A stretch of DNA of 64,000 bases from JAJTFW01 sp046330075 (GTDB lineage Bacteria; Bacteroidota; Bacteroidia; AKYH767-A; OLB10), in NCBI GenBank assembly GCA_046330075.1, contig JAXLTL010000001.1, forward strand, positions 806,001-870,000, given 5' to 3'. Positions 54,648 through 63,026 of this stretch are shown piece after piece. Under the pieces are notes generated by a model. It ran no database searches and was not told where the DNA came from. It worked only from the letters and a program-made list of their open reading frames with translations. The position numbers were made by a program, and so were the translations under genes. The stretch's first letter is position 1. Every line of letters starts with the position of its first letter.

Positions 54648-55118
54648 TCAAAAAAGACTCAATTGTTCGCGGGTAGATTCCAGTTGCAAGAGCTTATCCT
54701 TGCGATCAAGTCCCCAGGCATAACCGGTTAGTTGTCCGTTACTTCCGATAATCCGATGGCAGGGAATAACAATCGCCAGCGGATTAGCGCCATTTGCAGC
54801 AGCGACGGCTCTGACCTTATTCTCATCCCCCAGCATTCGGGCCAGTTTTGCATAAGAGATGGTTTGTCCGTATGGCACTTTCTGCACAGCCTCCCATACC
54901 TGACGCTGAAAAGCAGTACCCGGAGGATCCACCGGTAGACGAAATTCCTTCAAACCACCTTCGAAATACTGAGAAAGCTGGGAAATTGCTTCCTTTACCA
55001 GCGGATGATCGCTTTGTTGTTCATGCGGATGCGGTGTGAAATAAACAGCAAATACCGACCAATCGGATGCTTCGATGTTCATCCAACCGAGAGGGGTATT
55101 TACGGAGCCGGTGTGCAC
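54648..55118 (-). CDS. ogt: Methylated-DNA-[protein]-cysteine S-methyltransferase
   Basis: 156-residue suicide repair protein for O6-alkylguanine. The alkyl acceptor is C120 in VIPCHRIIGSNG; the arginine finger/helix region is KVRAVAAANGANPLAI, and QRQVWEAVQKVPYG is typical. The end reads GYAWGLDRKDKLLQLE. It lies 34 bases before the PaaI-like gene in the same direction and is preceded by repeat-filled DNA. Confidence 0.92.
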   Translation of the reverse strand: MHTGSVNTPLGWMNIEASDWSVFAVYFTPHPHEQQSDHPLVKEAISQLSQYFEGGLKEFRLPVDPPGTAFQRQVWEAVQKVPYGQTISYAKLARMLGDENKVRAVAAANGANPLAIVIPCHRIIGSNGQLTGYAWGLDRKDKLLQLESTREQLSLF

Positions 55119-55124
55119 GGGGGA

Positions 55125-55170
55125 GGTTTAAAGTTTAAGGTTTAAGGTTTAAGGTTTAAAGTTTAAGGTT
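55125..55170. repeat. GTTTAAG-type heptamer array
   Basis: About six tandem copies of a 7-bp unit gtttaag/gtttaaa beside the ogt start. Similar units recur at 58672-58710. Confidence 0.8.
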
Positions 55171-55196
55171 ATCAGTTATCAGTTTTCAATTAATAA

Positions 55197-55262
55197 CTTG
55201 AGGCTTGCAGCTTGAGGCATGAGGCTTGCAGCTTGCGGCATGTGGCAGTGGCTTGAGGCTTA
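55197..55262. repeat. CTTGAGG-type heptamer array
   Basis: Nine or so imperfect copies of a 7-bp unit (cttgagg, cttgcag, catgagg, cttgcgg), one shortened by a base. The same unit family recurs at 60066-60127. Confidence 0.8.
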
Positions 55263-55354
55263 AAGTTGGAGGTGTTTCGTTGTTCAGGTTAATCGTTATT
55301 GGATCGGGTGGAGATGCCACAAGATAAGAAATTAACAAAATAATAGCTCATATA

Positions 55355-55390
55355 ATAAAAAATCCCCGGGAGAGCCATACTCCCGGGGAA
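55355..55390 (-). terminator. Intrinsic terminator of the YadA-head/S74 gene
   Basis: 10-bp perfect stem tccccgggag (55363-55372) and ctcccgggga (55380-55389) with a 7-base loop, followed on the minus strand by six T residues. It lies about 38 bases after the stop of the leftward gene. Confidence 0.85.
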
Positions 55391-55426
55391 ATAAAAGTTT
55401 GCAATACAAATATTATACGAATGGCT

Positions 55427-58400
55427 TTATTGTGCGATCATCATTTGTTTTGAGTCGAAAGCTTGTCCGTCGATGTACAAGGTGTATGTGTATGTACCGG
55501 GAGCTAAAGTGCCGGCATCGATAGTAAGCTGGGTTTCCTTACAGCTAACCGGAACCAGACGCACGAGTTTTGCAGTTGATACTTCAGTGATCATGATGCT
55601 GGCGCTACGGCAGGTGGATGGGATACGGAACGGAATCAAGGTCGACTGGTCGAACGGATTGGGGACATTCTGGCCGAGTAAAACTTCATCGTTCTGATTT
55701 CCCGGACGCAGTTGTACGGCTCCGGTAACAGAATTACCTTGTACCAATGCCTTCAACGATTCGATTTCGGTCTGCTGTTTTTCAATCATCTCTTGTTGTT
55801 CCTGCACAGCCTTCACCAGCGGCACCACAAACTTCTCGTACGACACACTATAGTTATCCTCTCCATTCACCGGAACGTGCACACCATTAAAATTATAACC
55901 GGTTTTCTTTGCGGCTGCTTCCACCTCTTGCGCGATGAAACCGGTCTGGCGGATTTTAGAAGCCTCCTTCAACGCATCGGCCATCTCCTTCAGTTGTTGC
56001 TCCTTCATCTCAGCCGGATAATTCTGACGCAGGAACGCTTCAAACTTTGCCGCATCGAAATTGTACACCACCGGACGAAGTTCCTTGATAAACTCGAGAC
56101 CTTTCACCTCCTCCTTTACATCATACTTAAAACGACCATCAGAGGTAGTCCATGAACCGGTAGCGTTTTCATAAACCGTAACAGAGGAGTTCCCTACTCT
56201 CACCTTATTACTTGCATTCACCACGGCATTCGCACCGAAAGACGAAGCATTGGTATAACCGGAAGCTGAAGTTGAAGCGCCCTGTCCAATAGCAGTCAAC
56301 GAAGTACCGGAAAACAACGACAAGGCCAGATCACCGACACCGGTATTGGAAGAACCGGTTACATTCAGCAATGCATTACGTCCCACAGCGCAATTATAGT
56401 TTCCACTCACATTTGAACCCAGCGCTTCGCTGCCGATAGCGGTATTATATGAACCGGATGTTGTGGCATCCATCGCCTGATAACCCAGCGAGGTATTTTC
56501 GGCACCACTGTTTGTTGCATACTGTGACTTACTTCCCACCGCCGTATTTTTTCCGTTTCCACTATTCAGCGAAAACAATGCGGAATCACCGATCGCCACC
56601 ATTTTATTTCCAGAGATATTGCTGCCCAATGTACGCACACCAATGGCGATGTTTCCTGTGCCGGTGGTATTTGCCCACATCGCTCCCTTGCCTACTGCAG
56701 TATTGATAGAACCTGTAGTATTCGAAGGCATTGCATCAGTACCTATTGCGGTATTATCATAACCGGAAGTAGTGGCAATCATTGATCCGGAACCGAACGC
56801 AGCATTGGCACTTCCGGTGGCAGCAGCAAGTGATTTATAACCCACTGCGGTATTGTTATTACCGTTAATATTAGCCGAGAGTGCTTTCGCTCCTACTGCA
56901 GTGTTGCGACCAATTCCACCATTCTGACTTGTCAATGCTGAATCGCCGATGGCTACAAAATCAGAACCATTGATATTGGAAGCAAGTGACATATTACCCA
57001 CCGCAACATTATAATTACCACTAACATTTGATGACAAGGATTTACTTCCTAAACCAACATTATAACTACCGCTCCCGTTGGTGGTTAATGCCCAATAACC
57101 GGCTACCGTATTAAAATCACCGCTATAACTCGATTTCAACACTCTTGCCCCAATTCCTGTATTTCCTTCTCCGCTGTTATTTCCCTGTAAAGCATTAGCG
57201 CCAACAACGGTATTACTATTGTTATTGCTTGCCGTAGTATACATTGCTGAATCGCCAATGGCTACTGAACTATTTACGGAACCACAATTTCTCATTGCAT
57301 TATTTCCTACACCAACATTCCCAATACTGCCAATAGAAGTTGCCAGTGAATTCAAACCAATTGCAACATTATTTCTACCGGTAATATTCAACCCCATGCT
57401 GGCTGTGCCGAGTGCAATATTATTGGACCCTGTTGTATTTGAATACAAAGCCTGTAAGCCAATGGCGGTATTATCCGATCCGTTTGTATTTGAATACATG
57501 GCTAAATGTCCAAGCACACAGTTGCCAATTCCCTGGTAGTTATTGTATAATCCATAATACCCGACGGCCGTATTGCGATCACCAAATCCAACCGTACTGA
57601 ACAATGCATGACTACCAATTGCCGTATTGATTCCATAAGAAGCAATGTATATCGCAGAATCACCAATGGCAACAGAATGGCTGGCTGAATAGGCATGTAA
57701 TGCAGCAACTCCAGCGGCAACATTACTATTTCCAGCACCGACATATAACAACGCTCCGGTGCCCAATGCTGCATTATTGCTGCCGGTACTACTGTTTGAA
57801 AGTGCAAAAGATCCGATTGCAGTATTGTTGTACCCGGCCGTATTATAAATCAAGGCAGAGGAACCAACACCAACATTCGAATTGCCAGAGATATTATCAC
57901 GCAGCGCATTGGGGCCAATACCGACTGAATTATGCCCAGTCGTGTTCGACAACATAGCTGAATGTCCGATGGCCACATTATAATTTCCGGTGGTATTGGA
58001 TTGCAAAGCAGACATTCCCAATACAGTATTCGCATACAGTCCATTATTCCCTAAACCAACAGTTAACGAATTAATCCGTGCATCACCACCGCTTACATCC
58101 AGTTTTGCAACCGGTGTCGTTGTTCCGATACCCACTCTGTTAGAAGAAGCATCAAACACCACAAATGTGGCGGATGTATTTCCATCCTGCAATTGCAGCA
58201 TCTGTTTAAATTTAATGATCGAGGGCAGCGTTGAGCTTGTAGAGCTGAACTGAAAGCGTCCGCCCGAAAACTGCAGCGGAAACGTCGGACTCGTCACACC
58301 GATACCCACTTTGCCGGTACTATCGATGATCATTCGCTGTGCATTATTTGTTCTCAACACAAACGAACGGTTATCGGTGGTACCGATGAAGTTCGTCCCG

Positions 58401-58507
58401 GAATTTGTCCCGGCATTTCCGGTAGTGTTCCAGGTCTGGCCATTCACTACGCGATTGCTCCCTATCAACAGGACAGACAGCAACATCAATCTCAAGGTTG
58501 TTTTCAT
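55427..58507 (-). CDS. Surface protein with YadA-like head repeats, endosialidase chaperone domain and T9SS sorting domain
   Basis: 1026 residues from the signal-peptide Met (MKTTLRLMLLSVLLIGSNRV). An N-terminal segment (about 30-160) resembles phage tail-fibre or YadA stalk starts. About two dozen imperfect repeats of 20-26 residues follow, of the form NTAIGxxALxxNxxGxxN (about 160-740), expected to form a trimeric left-handed beta-roll. An S74 intramolecular chaperone domain begins near residue 785 with S789-D790 (SDGRFK) and includes GFIAQEVE and a coiled coil. The end (VPNPFDQSTLIPFRIP ... GTYTYTLYIDG) is a T9SS-type sorting domain. The upstream Met at 58576 is rejected for lack of a signal. 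Confidence 0.85.
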   Translation of the reverse strand: MKTTLRLMLLSVLLIGSNRVVNGQTWNTTGNAGTNSGTNFIGTTDNRSFVLRTNNAQRMIIDSTGKVGIGVTSPTFPLQFSGGRFQFSSTSSTLPSIIKFKQMLQLQDGNTSATFVVFDASSNRVGIGTTTPVAKLDVSGGDARINSLTVGLGNNGLYANTVLGMSALQSNTTGNYNVAIGHSAMLSNTTGHNSVGIGPNALRDNISGNSNVGVGSSALIYNTAGYNNTAIGSFALSNSSTGSNNAALGTGALLYVGAGNSNVAAGVAALHAYSASHSVAIGDSAIYIASYGINTAIGSHALFSTVGFGDRNTAVGYYGLYNNYQGIGNCVLGHLAMYSNTNGSDNTAIGLQALYSNTTGSNNIALGTASMGLNITGRNNVAIGLNSLATSIGSIGNVGVGNNAMRNCGSVNSSVAIGDSAMYTTASNNNSNTVVGANALQGNNSGEGNTGIGARVLKSSYSGDFNTVAGYWALTTNGSGSYNVGLGSKSLSSNVSGNYNVAVGNMSLASNINGSDFVAIGDSALTSQNGGIGRNTAVGAKALSANINGNNNTAVGYKSLAAATGSANAAFGSGSMIATTSGYDNTAIGTDAMPSNTTGSINTAVGKGAMWANTTGTGNIAIGVRTLGSNISGNKMVAIGDSALFSLNSGNGKNTAVGSKSQYATNSGAENTSLGYQAMDATTSGSYNTAIGSEALGSNVSGNYNCAVGRNALLNVTGSSNTGVGDLALSLFSGTSLTAIGQGASTSASGYTNASSFGANAVVNASNKVRVGNSSVTVYENATGSWTTSDGRFKYDVKEEVKGLEFIKELRPVVYNFDAAKFEAFLRQNYPAEMKEQQLKEMADALKEASKIRQTGFIAQEVEAAAKKTGYNFNGVHVPVNGEDNYSVSYEKFVVPLVKAVQEQQEMIEKQQTEIESLKALVQGNSVTGAVQLRPGNQNDEVLLGQNVPNPFDQSTLIPFRIPSTCRSASIMITEVSTAKLVRLVPVSCKETQLTIDAGTLAPGTYTYTLYIDGQAFDSKQMMIAQ
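56230..58030 (-). repeat. Tandem coding repeats of YadA-head type
   Basis: Roughly two dozen units of about 60-78 bases encoding NTAIGxxAL...NxxG motifs, with conserved Asn-Asn/Gly spacing. The unit length varies, and some carry 5-8 residue insertions. Confidence 0.7.
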
Positions 58508-58671
58508 ACCATCAGGTTTTTTCGGACAGCCACGAACACGTGCAAATAGCATTCGCGGAGGCCCATCTACCATCAAATTTGAAAATACCCCTTAAAACAC
58601 CATTGAATCAATGAGTAGATACCCTTGAAAACTGATTATTCGGTAAAATGGTTGAGAATTGGGAAGTTTAT

Positions 58672-58747
58672 GGTTTAAAGTTTAAAGTTTAAGGTTTAAG
58701 GTTTAAGGTTAACAATTGGCAGTTGACAGTTGAGGGTTGAGGGTTGA
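58672..58747. repeat. GTTTAAG/GTTGAGG heptamer array
   Basis: About five units of gtttaag/gtttaaa (58673-58707), then four of gttgaca, gttgagg, gttgagg, gttgata (58722-58749). It is the same heptamer family as at 55125-55170. Confidence 0.75.
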
Positions 58748-58760
58748 TAGATAAAAGTTG

Positions 58761-59156
58761 CGCAGGACAGGTCGCGTCCAGCACATGTTGCGTGTGCAGC
58801 GTGCGGGATGACCGTACGATATGGGTAGTGGCCGGTCGGGACCGGCCATGCGGTGAAAAATGAAACGGAAGACAGGTCGGGACCGGCCATGCGGTGAAAA
58901 ATGAAATTCAGGACGGGTCGGGACCGGACATGAGATGAAAAATGAAATTCAGGACGGGTCGTGGTTTATACACGCAGGACAGGTCGCGACCTGTCCGTAC
59001 AATCATGTAGTGGCCGGTCGGGACCGGCCATGCGGTGAAAAATGAAACGTAAGACAGGTCGGGACCGGCCATGAGATGAAAAATGTAGTTCGGGACAGGT
59101 TGAAAACGCAGGACAGGTCGCGTCCCGCACATGTTGCGTGTGCAGCGTGAGGGATG
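58761..59156. repeat. Composite palindromic repeat: 41-bp tandem units framed by near-identical 50-bp ends
   Basis: The core ggtcgggaccgg starts at 58834, 58875, 58916, 59016 and 59057, i.e. exactly 41 bases apart within two blocks; decayed copies start at 58957 and 59098. A 43-base segment at 58825-58867 is identical to 59007-59049. The outer ends 58761-58810 and 59107-59156 agree at 48 of 50 positions. Self-complementary cores ggccggtcgggaccggcc and acaggtcgcgacctgt would form hairpins. Confidence 0.85.
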
Positions 59157-59171
59157 TCTGTACGGGGAATT

Positions 59172-59963
59172 TTAATTTCCGCGGTCGATTTTTTCGAAAG
59201 AGGTGACGATGCCTTTGATCAGTGCCGAACTGAATCCGCTATGTTCCATCTCATTTAATCCGACGATGGTGCATCCTTTCGGGGTGGTTACCTTGTCGAT
59301 TTCTTCTTCGGGGTGGCTGCCGTTTTTAATGAGGAGTTCGGCTGCGCCTTTAACGGTCTGGCTCACGATGGTGGTAGCAGTTTTGGCATCGAAGCCCACC
59401 TGAATTCCGCCCTGGATCATGGCACGCATAAAACGCAGTACATAGGCAATACCGCAGGCACCGAGGATGGTGGCAGATTCCATCAGGTTTTCATCGATGA
59501 TGATGGTTTTGCCGATACAATTGAAAAGCGTAGATACTTCGCCTGCTTTCTGCAATGGATCGCCAGAAAACGACAGTGCGGTCATGGACTCTCCTACTGC
59601 TGCACCGGTATTGGGCATGGCACGGAAGAGGCTCCAGTTACCAGCTCCCAGCTTGCTGCTGATCTCCGATAAACGGATACCGGTAGCGACCGATACAATG
59701 GTATGCCGAGCGGGATCGAAGGAGGATGCATGTTCCTGAATAAAATCGAGAATAGTAAATGGCTTCAATGCGAGGATGATCATATCACATTCGCGGAGCA
59801 CCTCCTTATTATCAGCCGTCACCTTTGTGTATTGGTCCTGCAAGTGCTTTATTGTATCCGCATGCCGTTTCGAAAGGACCATATGCAGGTCGGGGTTTTG
59901 GGCACGAATTCCTTTTGCCAATGCGATGCCGAGATTACCACAGCCGATGATACCGATTTTCAT
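59172..59963 (-). CDS. proC: Pyrroline-5-carboxylate reductase
   Basis: Reduces pyrroline-5-carboxylate to proline with NAD(P)H. It has the Rossmann motif GIIGCGNLGIALAKGI (residues 4-19), CDMIILALKP, FRAMPNTGAAVGESMTAL and the C-terminal family block VTTPKGCTIVGLNEMEHSGF. The length of 263 residues is normal. It is monocistronic; a near-consensus promoter box (TATATTCG, one base off) lies about 15 bases before the start. Confidence 0.95.
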   Translation of the reverse strand: MKIGIIGCGNLGIALAKGIRAQNPDLHMVLSKRHADTIKHLQDQYTKVTADNKEVLRECDMIILALKPFTILDFIQEHASSFDPARHTIVSVATGIRLSEISSKLGAGNWSLFRAMPNTGAAVGESMTALSFSGDPLQKAGEVSTLFNCIGKTIIIDENLMESATILGACGIAYVLRFMRAMIQGGIQVGFDAKTATTIVSQTVKGAAELLIKNGSHPEEEIDKVTTPKGCTIVGLNEMEHSGFSSALIKGIVTSFEKIDRGN

Positions 59964-60065
59964 AGAAGGATTTTTTTGCGAATATAATTACTCCTGTTGA
60001 GTCGGGCAGGCTGCTACAGGCGGCGGGCTACAAGCTACAAGCGGCAAGGCTACATGAGGCCTGAA

Positions 60066-60127
60066 GCTTGAGGCATGCGTCTTGCAGCATGCGGCTTGAG
60101 GCATTCGGCTTGAGGCTTGCGGCTTGA
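60066..60127. repeat. CTTGAGG-type heptamer array upstream of proC
   Basis: Nine imperfect 7-bp units: cttgagg, catgcgt, cttgcag, catgcgg, cttgagg, cattcgg, cttgagg, cttgcgg, cttgatg. It matches the array at 55197-55262. A looser related stretch precedes it from about 60005. Confidence 0.8.
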
Positions 60128-60148
60128 TGGAAGCTTTGGAGGATTATC

Positions 60149-60346
60149 TCAGGATCGCTTCGCGAAGGCTTTGATGCTTAACACCACCATCAACACAAAG
60201 GTGATCAGATAAATCGTGTCGATCGCGGGTTTGGCGAAAGTCATCGTCTGGAAATCAAAATCCTTGATGACTTTGCTGCCCGTTATCAATCCGATGACGA
60301 TAAAGAAAAAATTGAATTTGGACTTTTTAGGGTTGTTCTCTTCCAT
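60149..60346 (-). CDS. Small two-helix membrane protein, unknown
   Basis: 65 residues: a Lys/Asn-rich N-terminus (MEENNPKKSKFN), a first helix (FFFIVIGLITG) and a second (TIYLITFVLMVVLSIKAFA) ending in KRS. Function unknown. It is supported by a coherent small-protein plan and by a near-consensus promoter octamer (TATATTTA) 25 bases upstream. The gene is short, so some doubt remains. Confidence 0.5.
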   Translation of the reverse strand: MEENNPKKSKFNFFFIVIGLITGSKVIKDFDFQTMTFAKPAIDTIYLITFVLMVVLSIKAFAKRS

Positions 60347-60478
60347 AGATACTTAAGTTGAACTGTGGACTAAATATACTGCATTTAAAATGAAAGACAG
60401 GGATTCATGATGTAGGGATATATTCGCATGAATTTAAATGGTACAGATTCAACATTTCGAATCTCTAAAATATCAATT

Positions 60479-62164
60479 CTACTCCTTCACCACCTTTACC
60501 ACCGCTTTACGATTGGATGGATCGGTAATTTCCAGAAAATAAATTCCGGCGGCGGCGTTGAATTGGAATTCGGCGAGTGTGGTGTTGATGATGGGATTTG
60601 TTTGTATTTCCCGGCCAGATAGATCGCGGAGAGAAAAAATTAGGTTTTGCAAGGGTTCATGCGGCAGTAGTGAAAAATTTTGAACCCCTACCATAAAACT
60701 GCCGGTTGTGGGATTCGGGAAAATTTTGAATTCATTGGCGAAATCGTTTTGTTGAAGGCCTGTTGTCATATTCCCTGTCAGCTTATGAATGTAGATATCA
60801 TAACTAAAAGGTACGGACGTGAGATTAAAAACAGAAGACGATGGATCGAAATCGGTTGTGCTGCCAAAGAAACCGGTGGTGTACACGTCACCGCTATGAT
60901 CAACGGTAATGGCTTTGGGATATACCTGATCTGCCGAGGTAAATAATCCTGCCCAGATGAAGTTGCCTGCCGAATCCAGCTTGCTGATATAGGTATCTGA
61001 ATTTGCACCCGTGAGATTAAACACGCCTGGTCCGGGATCAAAATCGTTGGTGCCGTAACAGGCTCCGGTGGAGTAAATATTTCCGGATGGATCGATGACG
61101 ATGGACTCTACGTATGAACCACCTATATCTTTTCCCCAGCTGAGATTGCCCTGTGCATCTGTTTTATAGAGTAAGGGCGTATAACCCAAGGGTGCCCATC
61201 CGCAGGAATAGGTATGGCCTCTGTCATCGATCGCAAGTGCCAGCCCTTCCCCCGGACCCATCGCATTGGCCCATACAAAATCTCCCGCCGCATTCAGCTT
61301 GCAGGTGAAAATCTCTGACTGCAAGGCCACCGAAGTAGTGAGATTATAAACGCCAGGTCCCGGATCAAAATCAGTAGTACCGCCGATGGTTCCGGTGGTG
61401 TACACATTGCCTGAATCATCCACCGCGATGTCATATCCTGAGCCTCCATAGCTGCTGAATTGTTTCGCCCAGACAAAATCTCCCAAAGCATCCAGTTTGC
61501 AGATAAAAATATCATTGAACTGATTTGACGTCATCAAAAAATTACCGGTCCCCGGATCGAAATCTATAGAACCATCGAAATAACCGGTGAGATATTGATT
61601 GCCGGAATCATCCACCGCAATAGCATAACTATGCACCGGAGAAGAAGGAGACGAAGAAGGAACGGCTCCGATTTGTTTTGCCCAGAGGAAGTTGCCGTTG
61701 CCATCCAGTTTCAGGATGAAATTATTGATGTCCCAGCCCACACTCGTCATATAAAACGTTCCCGGACCCGGATCAAAATCTACGGTACCAAGGAAAGAAT
61801 TGGTGATATAAATATTGCCCGACTCATCGAGTCCCATCGCACTCTTTTCATATAAACTGGCGCTGTCACCGTACTGCAAGGCCCAGACAAAGTTCCCCGA
61901 TGAATCCAGTTTACAAACGAAAGCGTTTCTGTTATAGACGGAGGTCAGGTTAAACACAGCAGGACCCGGATCAAAGTCGACGGTCCCCTCGAAAAAACCG
62001 GCGACGTACACGTTCTTATCCTGATCCGTTTTAATAGCAGACCCCTCATCCCACCCTGCTCCACCGGCCTGTTTCACCCAATTGATTTGTTGTCCGAATG
62101 CGGAATCGCTCAGCCCTATTATTGTGCCGAGGAACAACATCAATCGAAAAGAGATCATTTTCAT
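60479..62164 (-). CDS. SBBP-type beta-propeller T9SS cargo protein
   Basis: 561 residues with a signal peptide (ends AFGQ). Six to seven repeats of about 55-65 residues follow, each with DxxGNxYxTG or a variant, then DFDPGPGxFNLTS and LDSxGNFxWAxxxG. The DFDPG motif occurs six times. This SBBP pattern folds as a beta-propeller, and Asp-rich loops may bind calcium. The last 90 residues (EFKIFPNPTTGSFMVGVQN ... AAGIYFLEITDPSNRKAVVKVV) are a type A T9SS sorting domain. The ligand is unknown. Confidence 0.88.
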   Translation of the reverse strand: MKMISFRLMLFLGTIIGLSDSAFGQQINWVKQAGGAGWDEGSAIKTDQDKNVYVAGFFEGTVDFDPGPAVFNLTSVYNRNAFVCKLDSSGNFVWALQYGDSASLYEKSAMGLDESGNIYITNSFLGTVDFDPGPGTFYMTSVGWDINNFILKLDGNGNFLWAKQIGAVPSSSPSSPVHSYAIAVDDSGNQYLTGYFDGSIDFDPGTGNFLMTSNQFNDIFICKLDALGDFVWAKQFSSYGGSGYDIAVDDSGNVYTTGTIGGTTDFDPGPGVYNLTTSVALQSEIFTCKLNAAGDFVWANAMGPGEGLALAIDDRGHTYSCGWAPLGYTPLLYKTDAQGNLSWGKDIGGSYVESIVIDPSGNIYSTGACYGTNDFDPGPGVFNLTGANSDTYISKLDSAGNFIWAGLFTSADQVYPKAITVDHSGDVYTTGFFGSTTDFDPSSSVFNLTSVPFSYDIYIHKLTGNMTTGLQQNDFANEFKIFPNPTTGSFMVGVQNFSLLPHEPLQNLIFSLRDLSGREIQTNPIINTTLAEFQFNAAAGIYFLEITDPSNRKAVVKVVKE

Positions 62165-62316
62165 AGGTTATTGAATCTAAGGTTTATTCCTGATGCGATG
62201 CAGCAGCAATACACATCCGGATTTGCACCGGAAGGGTTCGATGAAATAAAGATAGGGAGAAATGGAATGAGAGTGGTTAGGGAAAGTCAGGGGAAGGTAA
62301 AATAGTAGTTTTTGTT

Positions 62317-62709
62317 TTACTGTAATATTCGTTTGATTTCGAGTTCGGTTTCTGTAAGCTTCAAAATCTGCCATTCTTCAGTCTGCCAATTTCCCCAACG
62401 AGGGTAATTTACAACGATGACTGAATCTGATACAAATTTCCAGGTCCCTTTCACTGTTTCGAAGATAATGGGTGGAGTGGCACACCAACTTTCATTTTGA
62501 TGTACTCTAAGTTTTCCATTAGAACTAAATTGAACACCATGCCGATCCCGGGAAAATTTTTTATCACTTCTATAAAGATTGCTTTTATCCTGTAAATTAT
62601 ACCCTTCAAAAACCCATAATTTCTCCATTCTCACCGATTTACCTTTTGGATGCGAAAACGCCGAAAAAACAAACAGGGAAACGAAAAAAAGTAATTTATA
62701 ATATTTCAT
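62317..62709 (-). CDS. Small secreted protein, unknown
   Basis: 130 residues. It has a signal peptide (MKYYKLLFFVSLFVFSAFS), then LWVFEGYNLQDKSNLY, SSNGKLRVHQNE, WKFVSDSVIVVNY and ILKLTETELEIKRI, a strand pattern reminiscent of lipocalin-like or copper-resistance-type small beta-barrels in Bacteroidota. No catalytic residues are seen. It is read alone. Confidence 0.65.
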   Translation of the reverse strand: MKYYKLLFFVSLFVFSAFSHPKGKSVRMEKLWVFEGYNLQDKSNLYRSDKKFSRDRHGVQFSSNGKLRVHQNESWCATPPIIFETVKGTWKFVSDSVIVVNYPRWGNWQTEEWQILKLTETELEIKRILQ

Positions 62710-63026
62710 AGTTCGTGTTCATTTCAGGTATTTCATTTCTTCGCAAAATCAAATATACGAAACTGTCAAAAAAGTCAATTACGTTTGTCAGCTTCCCTCA
62801 TTTTCGGACCGAACAAAAATAGAGTTTTTCATTGTTATTTGCTGTTGAACTATGGTTAGGTTATGGGTATTTTGCGGGCCTGCAAGCTGTCCACATTTCA
62901 ACAGGTATTCTCTCGGAGTCATGTTTTTGAGCGCTTGGTGAGTACTTTCAGCTGGAAATCGTTGCCTTTACAACTTGAATATTATACTATCATACCCATT
63001 GGCAACTAAACACTTGTTAACTGCAT
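62710..63026. other. Intergenic region holding a transposase remnant
   Basis: 317 bases. The middle part encodes, on the minus strand, the end of a transposase (see the pseudogene entry). The rest is AT-rich and featureless. Confidence 0.5.
62788..62967 (-). pseudogene. Fragment of an IS3/IS481-type transposase, C-terminal end only
   Basis: A minus-strand open frame of 59 codons without a start, bounded upstream by a stop. It reads FPAESTHQALKNMTPREYLL, then KCGQ. HQAL-x-N-x-TPxEY is the typical end of the catalytic domain of DDE transposases of the IS3/IS481 kind (usual form RPHQAL...TPxEYL). The DDE residues and everything upstream are missing. No terminal inverted repeat was seen. It marks a past insertion in this part of the region. 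Confidence 0.6.

Larger units (their letters stand above)
55119..55426. other. Intergenic region with two 7-bp repeat arrays and a terminator
   Basis: 308 bases between the S74-domain protein gene and ogt. The part nearest ogt holds arrays of GTTTAAG-type and CTTGAGG-type heptamers, the middle is AT-rich, and the part next to the S74 gene holds its terminator. No gene is seen. Confidence 0.7.
58508..59171. other. Repeat-filled intergenic region between the S74 gene and proC
   Basis: 664 bases without a credible gene. It holds heptamer arrays (58672-58747) and a palindromic 41-bp tandem element (58761-59156), described separately. Short open frames in it simply translate the repeat. Confidence 0.75.

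Noticed and set aside
58696..59132. Short reading frames on the minus strand encoding repeated MAGPDLSxVSFFTAWPVPTGHY-like peptides
   Set aside because: They are translations of the 41-bp repeat; the repeated peptide simply follows the DNA period and no start signal or conserved protein is evident.
58761..59156. Possible CRISPR array (repeat units of 41 bases)
   Set aside because: The units are contiguous tandem copies without unique spacers of constant length, and no cas genes are nearby.
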